Below, piece after piece: positions 1 to 6,246 of a DNA stretch of 11,420 nt (position 1 is the first letter of the stretch; each line of letters begins with the position of its first letter). The notes below the pieces were generated by a model. The model was not told where the DNA came from and ran no database searches. It saw only the letters and a list, made by a program, of their open reading frames with translations. Position numbers and translations under genes: made by a program. This stretch comes from Oscillospiraceae bacterium (GTDB lineage: Bacteria > Bacillota > Clostridia > Oscillospirales > Oscillospiraceae), in contig JAHHSM010000055.1 in assembly GCA_020025175.1 (NCBI GenBank), positions 1 through 11,420 on the forward strand, written 5' to 3'.

Positions 1-186
1 GTTTTTATGGAATGAACCATACACATAGATTAAAAGCCGAGTAAATTGTGGAAGAAAAGAAAAGATAAATAAAGAAAAATGATAGATATGAGTATAATAT
101 GGATAAAAATATACAATTTGAAATCAAAAAGCGACAAATTTTAACGAGTAAGCGTTGTGGTGTGGAGAAGTCTGCGGATTTGCCCC
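1..186. other. AT-rich intergenic spacer at the left edge
   Basis: No convincing gene lies here. The first ~140 bases are strongly AT-rich and purine-rich on the + strand, unlike the flanking coding DNA. A TATAAT hexamer sits at 93-98 on the + strand but has no recognisable -35 partner. On the - strand a loose TTGTCG/TATATT pair around 112-139 could fire leftward towards a gene outside the window. Open frames on the - strand give low-complexity hydrophobic peptides with no clear ribosome binding site, so I do not call them. Confidence 0.6.
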
Positions 187-215
187 TTGCGCGGATGAAG
201 CGGTATTGATACAAT
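187..215 (+). promoter_or_regulatory. Sigma-A-type promoter for the dus gene
   Basis: TTGCGC at 187-192 and TACAAT at 210-215 are separated by exactly 17 bases. A TG at 207-208 gives an extended -10. Transcription would start near 222, leaving a short leader of about 24 nt that carries the GAGGAG ribosome binding site at 232-237. Confidence 0.6.
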
Positions 216-245
216 GGGGCGGAATAAAAAATGAGGAGAAAGAGA

Positions 246-1190
246 ATGCGTTATGATTTTGCCCCCATGGAGGGTGTCACCGGATATGTATACCGCAATT
301 TGCACCGCAAGCACTTCGGCGGCGTGGATCGCTATTATATGCCGTTTCTTTCGGCAAACCAGAGCCGTGTTTTTTCGAAAAAAGAGTGGCAGGATATTTG
401 CCCCGAACATAATCCTTATCACGATCTGGTGCCCCAGATTTTAGGGAAGGATGCGGAAGGGTTCATCTGGGCGGCAAAGGAACTGCGTGCCCTCGGCTAT
501 GAGGAAATCAACCTGAATCTCGGCTGCCCGTCCGGTACGGTAACAGCAAAGGGCAAGGGTGCCGGTTTTCTGGGGCATCCCGAAGAACTGGATGCGTTTT
601 TAGAGCAGATATACGCTGCGCTGGACGGACCGATCTCCGTGAAAACACGGCTGGGGATGAATGACCCGTCAGAATTTCCGGCGCTGCTTGAAATCTACAG
701 CCGTTATCCTATTTCCGAGCTGACCATTCATCCCCGTGTGCGCAAGGATTTTTATAAAAATCCTGTTCGTGTCGAAGCGTTTGAAGCGGCATTGCAGCAA
801 TATCAAAATCCTGTCTGCTATAACGGCGACATAATGAGTCTTGCGGACTGTGCGCAGATGGAGGAGCGGTTTCCGCAGGTGCGCAGCCTGATGATTGGGC
901 GGGGGCTTGTGGCGAATCCTGCGCTGCTTGTGCCGGAAAAACAAACGAAGGACCGTCTTTGCGCATTTCATGAAGCGCTGTTTGAAGCCTACAGCGAAAT
1001 GTTCGGCAATACGCGCAATGCCATGATGCGCATGAAGGAAGTGTGGTTTTATCATATTCATCTTTTTGATGACCATGAAAAATTTGCAAAGCGGCTGCGC
1101 CGAACAACGGATGTGAATGAATACCGCACGGTGGTGAAAGAAATCTATCAGCACCTTCCCATGCGGGAAACTACCCGTCAGGAATGGTAA
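246..1190 (+). CDS. tRNA-dihydrouridine synthase (Dus family)
   Basis: This is an FMN-dependent cytosolic enzyme that reduces specific uridines in tRNA to dihydrouridine using NADPH. The product is 314 residues, normal for bacterial Dus. The N-terminal APMEGVTG (6-13) is the Dus TIM-barrel opening. NLNLGCPSG (89-97) carries the catalytic Cys94. SVKTRLG (131-137) and the TIHPR segment (160-164) supply the conserved Lys/Arg and His of the active site. The later CYNGDI and MIGRGLVANP motifs form the FMN phosphate-binding region. I chose the ATG at 246, not the in-frame ATG at 231, because GAGGAG (232-237) then sits about 8 bases upstream as the ribosome binding site. Its own promoter lies just upstream and a terminator follows, so it is probably monocistronic. 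The family call is secure; which uridine is modified (DusA/B/C type) cannot be read from sequence. Confidence 0.95.
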   Translation: MRYDFAPMEGVTGYVYRNLHRKHFGGVDRYYMPFLSANQSRVFSKKEWQDICPEHNPYHDLVPQILGKDAEGFIWAAKELRALGYEEINLNLGCPSGTVTAKGKGAGFLGHPEELDAFLEQIYAALDGPISVKTRLGMNDPSEFPALLEIYSRYPISELTIHPRVRKDFYKNPVRVEAFEAALQQYQNPVCYNGDIMSLADCAQMEERFPQVRSLMIGRGLVANPALLVPEKQTKDRLCAFHEALFEAYSEMFGNTRNAMMRMKEVWFYHIHLFDDHEKFAKRLRRTTDVNEYRTVVKEIYQHLPMRETTRQEW

Positions 1191-1208
1191 TGCCATAACG
1201 ATACAAGA

Positions 1209-1241
1209 AGAGCCGCAGCCAGAAGGCTGCGGCTCTCTTTT
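1209..1241 (+). terminator. Intrinsic terminator after dus
   Basis: A perfect 12-bp GC-rich stem (1209-1220 with 1225-1236) closes a 4-nt AGAA loop. It is followed by CTTTT at 1237-1241. It lies 18 bases after the dus stop and before the tex promoter, so it separates the two same-strand genes. Confidence 0.9.
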
Positions 1242-1265
1242 GGAATGCTTTCCTTTTTTCTGCTT

Positions 1266-1300
1266 TTTTGGTAAAATAGAAATAGTCTTTGAAAAAGGAG
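1266..1300 (+). promoter_or_regulatory. Extended -10 promoter and ribosome binding site for tex
   Basis: TAAAAT at 1272-1277 is preceded by TGG (1269-1271), an extended -10. The -35 region is T-rich and poorly matched, which extended -10 promoters tolerate. Transcription would start near 1284, about 23 nt before the tex ATG. The AAAGGAG ribosome binding site ends at 1300. Confidence 0.5.
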
Positions 1301-1306
1301 AACACT

Positions 1307-3463
1307 ATGGAATTGAATCAAATTCTGGCGGAGGAATTGGATCAGCCGCTGAAGTATGTTGAAAATGTGGTGCAGCTCATCGATGAGGGCAACACCATTC
1401 CTTTTATCGCCCGTTACCGCAAGGAACTCCATGGCGCGATGGATGATACGACCCTGCGTACACTGGAGGATCGTTTAAATTATCTGCGCGGTTTGGAAAA
1501 GCGCCGCGAGGAAGTTAAAAACGCCATCGATGGTCAGGGAAAGCTGACGGAGGAACTCATCGCAGCCATTGACGCGGCAAAGACGCTTTCGGAAGTGGAG
1601 GATTTGTATCGTCCCTATAAGCAAAAGCGCCGCACCCGTGCGACCATGGCAAAGGAAAAAGGTCTGGAGCCATTGGCGCTGGTGCTCTTTGCGCAGGAGA
1701 AGGACTGCCCTGTTCCGGAAGAGGAGGCGGCAAAGTACCTGGATGCGGAAAAGGGTGTTGAAACGATTGAAGATGCCCTTTCCGGTGCGTCGGATATTAT
1801 TGCAGAAATGATTTCTGACGATGCGGCACTTCGCAAGCAGCTGCGCGCGCTGTATATTCGCTCCGGTGAGCTGGTTTCCTGTGCAAAACAGAGCGATGCG
1901 GCAGACAGCGTGTATCGTTTGTATTATGCTTTCCGTGGTGCGGTGTCCAAGGTGCAGGGGCATCAGATACTGGCAATGAACCGCGGCGAGCGGGAAGAGA
2001 TTTTGAAGGTCAAGGCAGAGCTGGATCGTGATGCGGCATTGATCGCACTGCGCAGAGCCGTTCTGGTGCCGGGCAGCGCGTCCATGGCATTTGTCCGCAC
2101 CGCGGCGGAAGATGCGTGGGATCGTTTGCTGGAGCCCTCTTTGGAGCGGGAAATCCGCACCATGCTCACCGATGAAGCCAATGAAGGCGCTATCCACAAT
2201 TTTGGCCTGAATCTGCGCCCGCTGCTGATGCAGCCGCCCGTAAAAGGCAAGGTGACCATGGGGCTTGATCCCGGTTACCGCAACGGCTGCAAGGTCGCGG
2301 TGGTGGATGGTACGGGTAAAGTTCTGGATACCACCGTGGTTTATCCGACTTACGGTGAGCGGCAGAAGAACGAGGCCATTGAAAAATTGGGCAGGCTCAT
2401 CAAAAAAGACGGCGTGGAGCATATCGCCATCGGCAACGGTACGGCAAGCCGTGAAACGGAGCAGATGGCAGTGGAATTGATTCGCTCCGTGGGCGGCGGT
2501 GTCAGCTATATGATTGTCAATGAAGCCGGTGCATCCGTTTACTCGGCTTCAGAACTGGCAGCGGAGGAATTTCCGGAATTTGACGTGAATCTGCGTTCGG
2601 CAGTTTCCATTGCGCGCCGCTTGCAGGACCCTCTGGCGGAGCTTGTAAAAATCGATCCCAAAGCCATCGGCGTGGGGCAGTATCAGCACGATATGCCGCA
2701 GGCACGGTTGAATGAAACGCTGGACGGCGTGGTGGAGGACTGCGTCAATGCCGTGGGCGTTGATTTGAATACGGCATCGGCACCTCTTTTGCGCCGGGTT
2801 GCGGGACTCAATGCAACAACTGCAAAAAATATCGTCAAGTATCGCGAGGAAAACGGTATTTTCACCTCGCGCAAGCAGGTGCTGAAGGTGCCCAAGCTGG
2901 GTCCGAAAGCATATGAGCAGTGCGCAGGCTTTTTGCGTGTACCGGAAAGCAAGAGTGTTCTGGATCATACAGGGGTCCATCCGGAATCCTACGGTGCGGC
3001 GGAAACGCTGCTCTCCTTGTGCGGCTATACGCTGGACGATGTGAAGAAAAACAAGCTGGGTGATTTGAAGAAAAAGGTGGAGTCTCTGGGCGTGGAACGT
3101 CTTGCGCAGCAGTGTGGCATCGGTGTGCCTACGCTGCTGGATGTGGCGGCGGAACTGCAAAAGCCGGGGCGTGATCCCCGTGATGAGCTGCCCAAACCCA
3201 TTTTGCGCACGGATGTATTGTCCGTTGCGGATTTGAAGCCGGGCATGGAGTTGACGGGCACGGTGCGCAACGTCATTGACTTTGGTGCGTTTGTGGATAT
3301 CGGTGTGCATCAGGACGGCTTGGTGCATATTTCTCAAATTTGCGACCAGTTCATCAAGCATCCTTCCGAAAAAGTGGCGGTGGGCGATGTGGTCACCGTT
3401 TGTGTGCTGGAAGTGGATGAAAAGAAGCACCGCATCTCCCTGACCATGAAAAAGCCTTCGTGA
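1307..3463 (+). CDS. tex: Tex family RNA-binding transcription accessory protein
   Basis: Tex is a conserved cytosolic nucleic-acid-binding protein related to eukaryotic Spt6. It is thought to act on transcription complexes and RNA, and its precise role in Firmicutes is not settled. The product is 718 residues, the usual length in Gram-positives. The N-terminal helical region includes the typical IPFIARYRKE segment (31-40). A YqgF/RNase H-like domain begins at MGLDPGYRNG (about 318). Helix-hairpin-helix repeats begin around 484 (NTASAPLLRRVAGL). A C-terminal S1 RNA-binding domain starts near 645 (GMELTGTVRNVIDFGAFVDIG). I chose the ATG at 1307 over the in-frame TTG at 1289 because AAAGGAG (1294-1300) is ideally spaced 6 bases before it. 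It has its own promoter and is closed by a strong terminator, so it is probably transcribed alone. Confidence 0.96.
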   Translation: MELNQILAEELDQPLKYVENVVQLIDEGNTIPFIARYRKELHGAMDDTTLRTLEDRLNYLRGLEKRREEVKNAIDGQGKLTEELIAAIDAAKTLSEVEDLYRPYKQKRRTRATMAKEKGLEPLALVLFAQEKDCPVPEEEAAKYLDAEKGVETIEDALSGASDIIAEMISDDAALRKQLRALYIRSGELVSCAKQSDAADSVYRLYYAFRGAVSKVQGHQILAMNRGEREEILKVKAELDRDAALIALRRAVLVPGSASMAFVRTAAEDAWDRLLEPSLEREIRTMLTDEANEGAIHNFGLNLRPLLMQPPVKGKVTMGLDPGYRNGCKVAVVDGTGKVLDTTVVYPTYGERQKNEAIEKLGRLIKKDGVEHIAIGNGTASRETEQMAVELIRSVGGGVSYMIVNEAGASVYSASELAAEEFPEFDVNLRSAVSIARRLQDPLAELVKIDPKAIGVGQYQHDMPQARLNETLDGVVEDCVNAVGVDLNTASAPLLRRVAGLNATTAKNIVKYREENGIFTSRKQVLKVPKLGPKAYEQCAGFLRVPESKSVLDHTGVHPESYGAAETLLSLCGYTLDDVKKNKLGDLKKKVESLGVERLAQQCGIGVPTLLDVAAELQKPGRDPRDELPKPILRTDVLSVADLKPGMELTGTVRNVIDFGAFVDIGVHQDGLVHISQICDQFIKHPSEKVAVGDVVTVCVLEVDEKKHRISLTMKKPS

Positions 3464-3504
3464 TGGGCGTGCGATTTATCATGAATTTTGAAAAAAGAGA
3501 ATGA

Positions 3505-3543
3505 AAAAGCGGAGCTGTACCTATTCGGTACGGCTCCGCTTTT
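3505..3543. terminator. Bidirectional intrinsic terminator between tex and the ttcA-like gene
   Basis: A long hairpin pairs 3505-3521 with 3527-3543 (17 bp including one T-G wobble) around a 5-nt loop. The stem is flanked by an A-run on the left and a T-run on the right. It can therefore terminate rightward transcripts from tex and leftward transcripts from the greA-ttcA operon, which converge here within 100 bases. Confidence 0.9.
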
Positions 3544-3561
3544 GCCCATGGACAAAAGGGG

Positions 3562-4452
3562 TTATGCGCCATCTGTATCGGACGCTTCTGCACGCAGACG
3601 GTCCAGCTTTTCTGCTTCCTCATCGAACATGGTGAGAAAGTCCCGTGTTTTTCCCTGATAGGAAAAGCCCAGCAGCGTATCCACATTCACATCGTGGAGG
3701 CTGTTAAAAATATTTTTTTCCAGCTGTGGGCAGTCGGCTTTCAGTGTGCGGATGAGATTTTTGATTTCAAATCGCTTGGATTCGCCTTCGCCTGCGGCAA
3801 TATTTTCGGTGAAGCGGCAGGCACACTGGAGAAACTCCAAATTGTTATAATTGCGCCAGGCGATGATATCCTCCTCGTGGACGCAGAACAGCGGACGAAT
3901 CAATTCCATGCCGGGAAAATTGTTGCTGTGCAGCTTGGGGCGCATTGCCTGAATCTGAGCGCCGTAAAGCATACCCATCAGGGTGGTTTCGATCACATCG
4001 GAAAAGTGATGCCCCAAAGCAATTTTATTGCAGCCCATATCCTGAGCATGGTGATAGAGGTAGCCGCGGCGCATTTTTGCGCAGAGATAGCAGGGCTTTT
4101 TTGCGTCCATGCGCTCAGAAACCTCAAAAATGCCACTGTCATAAATTTGAATGGGAATTTCGAGTTTTTCTGCGTTTTCAACAATGCGCCGGCGGTTGGC
4201 GGCATTATAGCCGGGGTCCATCACGAGGAATTTGAGTGTAAAGGGGACATCGCTGATGCGTTGGAGCATCTGCATCAGTTTTGCAAGGAGCATGGAGTCC
4301 TTGCCGCCGGAAATGCACACGGCAATGCGGTCGCCTTCCTGCACCAGCTCATAGCGTTTGATGGCTGCCACAAAGGGTCCCCACAATTCGCGGCGATATT
4401 TCTTTTGGATGCTGCGCTCTGCAATCTGGCAGGGCGTAAAGGTTCTGCTCAT
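3562..4452 (-). CDS. TtcA/TilS-family PP-loop tRNA thiolation enzyme
   Basis: The protein (296 residues) is an N-type ATP pyrophosphatase that adenylates a tRNA base before sulfur insertion. TtcA proteins make 2-thiocytidine at tRNA position 32 with the help of an Fe-S cluster. The PP-loop ISGGKDS occupies residues 47-53. The pair C121-x-x-C124 lies in PCYLCAKMRRG, matching the TtcA CxxC-RRG motif. LGHHFSDVIET (146-156) is the second ATP-site motif. A distal cysteine, C210 or C212 in LQCACRF, fits the third cluster ligand. The ATG at 4452 is preceded by AAAGGAG. It lies 18 bases after greA in the same direction, so the two share a transcript. It lacks the C-terminal tRNA-binding domains of TilS, which argues for TtcA type. 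The family is firm; the target nucleotide in this organism is inferred and could differ. Confidence 0.85.
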   Translation of the reverse strand: MSRTFTPCQIAERSIQKKYRRELWGPFVAAIKRYELVQEGDRIAVCISGGKDSMLLAKLMQMLQRISDVPFTLKFLVMDPGYNAANRRRIVENAEKLEIPIQIYDSGIFEVSERMDAKKPCYLCAKMRRGYLYHHAQDMGCNKIALGHHFSDVIETTLMGMLYGAQIQAMRPKLHSNNFPGMELIRPLFCVHEEDIIAWRNYNNLEFLQCACRFTENIAAGEGESKRFEIKNLIRTLKADCPQLEKNIFNSLHDVNVDTLLGFSYQGKTRDFLTMFDEEAEKLDRLRAEASDTDGA

Positions 4453-4470
4453 AGGGTAGCTCCTTTGTAT

Positions 4471-4977
4471 TTAATATTTGCTGATATCGAGAGAGGCATC
4501 GTCCTCGCCCTGCTCGACTGCACGGATTTCCACGGTGTATTTCATGTCGGGGCTCACAACGATCTCCACCCGTTCACCAGCTTTATGCCCCATCAACGCC
4601 TTGGCGACAGGGGATTCCTTGCTGATGAGTCCTTTTAAAGGGTTTTGACGCAGGGTAGTCACCAGCTGGATCTGCTGCTCCTTTTGCAGTTTTTCGTTAA
4701 ACATGGTCACTTTGCTGAAAAGGCCGATGGTATGATCTTCTGTAGGGCTGCCTTCAATCACCTTTGCCGTGGCAACCATACGCTCTAAATAGCGAATACG
4801 GCTGTCGTTGCGGTTTTTGTCACGCTTGGCGCATTTGTATTCAAAGTTTTCGCTCAAGTCACCGAAGGCGCGGGCGGTCTGCACATCCTCAATGAGCTTA
4901 GGCCGCAGCACCGTTGTGCGATAGGTGATTTCCTCCTTCATTTTATCAATGTCAACTTGTGTCAGTTCATCATACAT
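4471..4977 (-). CDS. greA: GreA/GreB family transcription elongation factor
   Basis: GreA enters the RNA polymerase secondary channel and stimulates cleavage of backtracked RNA, rescuing stalled complexes. The product is 168 residues, slightly longer than the usual ~158. Residues 1-75 form the N-terminal coiled coil. The tip sequence FGDLSENFEY (38-47) carries the two acidic residues D40 and E43 that position the catalytic magnesium. The rest (about 80-168) is the FKBP-like globular domain. I chose the ATG at 4977 over an in-frame GTG at 4986, because GAGGTG (4990-4985) then lies 7 bases upstream as the ribosome binding site. It is the first gene of a two-gene operon with the ttcA-like gene and is driven by a near-consensus promoter. 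GreA fits better than GreB on the tip motif, but the extra C-terminal tail is somewhat unusual. Confidence 0.92.
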   Translation of the reverse strand: MYDELTQVDIDKMKEEITYRTTVLRPKLIEDVQTARAFGDLSENFEYKCAKRDKNRNDSRIRYLERMVATAKVIEGSPTEDHTIGLFSKVTMFNEKLQKEQQIQLVTTLRQNPLKGLISKESPVAKALMGHKAGERVEIVVSPDMKYTVEIRAVEQGEDDASLDISKY

Positions 4978-5005
4978 CAAAAACACCTCGTTTTATATCC
5001 ACTAT

Positions 5006-5034
5006 AGTATACCAGTATGAAAATTTACTGTAAA
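5006..5034 (-). promoter_or_regulatory. Strong sigma-A promoter for greA-ttcA operon
   Basis: Read on the - strand, TTTACA (5034-5029) and TATACT (5011-5006) are separated by exactly 17 bases. A TGG directly precedes the -10, giving an extended element. Transcription would start near 4999, giving a leader of about 22 nt before the greA ATG. Confidence 0.8.
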
Positions 5035-5053
5035 GAGAAAGGGAGATGTGTGG

Positions 5054-5082
5054 CTGCTTTTTCTGTACAGATGGGGTATAAT
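5054..5082 (+). promoter_or_regulatory. Promoter for sbcDC
   Basis: A perfect TATAAT lies at 5077-5082. The -35 region (CTGCTT at 5054-5059, 17 bases upstream) matches poorly, so basal strength may be modest or activator-aided. It faces away from the greA promoter, whose -35 lies only about 20 bases to the left. The sbcD ribosome binding site GGAGGG is at 5102-5107. Confidence 0.55.
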
Positions 5083-5112
5083 GAAAAAATAAAAGGGGAT
5101 CGGAGGGATTTT

Positions 5113-6246
5113 GTGAAGCTGATACATTTGTCGGATTTACATATCGGAAAACGTGTGAATGAATTTTCTATGCTGGAGGATCAAAAATTTATTTTGCAGC
5201 AGATTTTGGAAATCATTGACAGGGAAAATGCGGATGGGGTGCTCATTGCCGGAGATGTATATGATAAGCCGATTCCGCCGGCGGAGGCAGTGGCACTGTT
5301 TGACTCGTTTTTGACAGCCCTGGCGCAGCGGGAAAAGCCGGTGTTCCTTATCAGCGGCAACCACGATTCTGCGGAGCGGTTGGCGTTTGGCGCAAAGCTG
5401 TTTGCCAGAAACGGTGTTTATGTATCGGAGGTTTATCACGGCGCGCAGCAGGGTGTGGAGCTGCAGGATGCATATGGAAGTGTTGTCATTTATCTTCTGC
5501 CCTTTGTAAAGCCGGCGATGGTACGCCATGCTCATCCGGAGGCGGAGATCGGGAGTTATCAGGATGCCGTTTCTTATGCGGTTTCACAGATGGAACTCGA
5601 TCCGCAGAAGCGTAATGTATTATTGTCACATCAGTTTGTCGCCGGCGCCGAGCGCTGTGAATCGGAAGAGGTCAGTGTGGGCGGACTCGATCAGGTGGCG
5701 GCATCAATTTACAGTGCCTTTGATTATGTAGCGCTGGGGCATATACACAGTCCGCAGAATCTGGGGAAAAAGCTGCGCTATTGCGGAACGCCGCTGAAAT
5801 ATTCGTTTTCCGAAGCGAAGCATCAGAAATCGGTGACGGTTGTGGAGCTGAAAGAAAAAGGAACTGTGGAAATTTCTGTAATTCCGCTCAAACCGCTCCG
5901 TGATTTGCGTGAAATTCGCGGAACATATCTGGAGCTTACAAAGCGAGAGAACTATGCGGACACAAACACGGAAGATTACATTCATGCGATTTTGACAGAT
6001 GAGGAAGATGTGCCGGATGCGCTGGCAAAGCTGCGTGCCATCTATCCCAATATCATGCGCCTGAGCTATGACAACCGCCGCACACAGGAAAGCCGGGAAG
6101 TGCAGGCGATGGAAAAAGTGGAGGAAAAATCCCCATTGGAGCTGTTTGAGGAGTTTTATGAAGTGCAGAACAATGACAAAATGAGCACCCGGCAGGTGAA
6201 ATTTGTGGAAAAAATGATTGAAAAGATTTGGGAGGAGCAGCTATGA
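5113..6246 (+). CDS. sbcD: SbcD exonuclease subunit (Mre11-like nuclease)
   Basis: SbcD is the Mn-dependent nuclease of the SbcCD complex, which cleaves DNA hairpins and protein-blocked or palindromic ends. Taking the GTG at 5113 as start, the product is 377 residues, a normal length. All metallophosphoesterase motifs are visible: DLHIG with D8 and H10, GDVYD with D48, GNHD with N83 and H84, LLSHQ with H173, and GHIH with H210 and H212. The C-terminal ~120 residues form the capping region that binds SbcC. The frame is open back to an ATG at 5017, but that start would lie upstream of the TATAAT at 5077. GGAGGG (5102-5107) is placed 5 bases before the GTG, and the resulting N-terminus (VKLIHLSDLHIGK) is the family's normal one. 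Its stop overlaps the sbcC start, indicating translational coupling. Confidence 0.95.
   Translation: MKLIHLSDLHIGKRVNEFSMLEDQKFILQQILEIIDRENADGVLIAGDVYDKPIPPAEAVALFDSFLTALAQREKPVFLISGNHDSAERLAFGAKLFARNGVYVSEVYHGAQQGVELQDAYGSVVIYLLPFVKPAMVRHAHPEAEIGSYQDAVSYAVSQMELDPQKRNVLLSHQFVAGAERCESEEVSVGGLDQVAASIYSAFDYVALGHIHSPQNLGKKLRYCGTPLKYSFSEAKHQKSVTVVELKEKGTVEISVIPLKPLRDLREIRGTYLELTKRENYADTNTEDYIHAILTDEEDVPDALAKLRAIYPNIMRLSYDNRRTQESREVQAMEKVEEKSPLELFEEFYEVQNNDKMSTRQVKFVEKMIEKIWEEQL

Noticed and set aside
1475..3430. Two long - strand open frames (315 and 293 codons) inside tex
   Set aside because: Both are fully antisense to tex, rich in His/Arg/Gln/Leu as expected from reverse reading of biased codons, and lack ribosome binding sites.
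3694..4638. A 314-codon open frame on the + strand across the greA and ttcA-like genes
   Set aside because: It crosses two clear genes with intact catalytic motifs and their intergenic gap, and it has no family features of its own.
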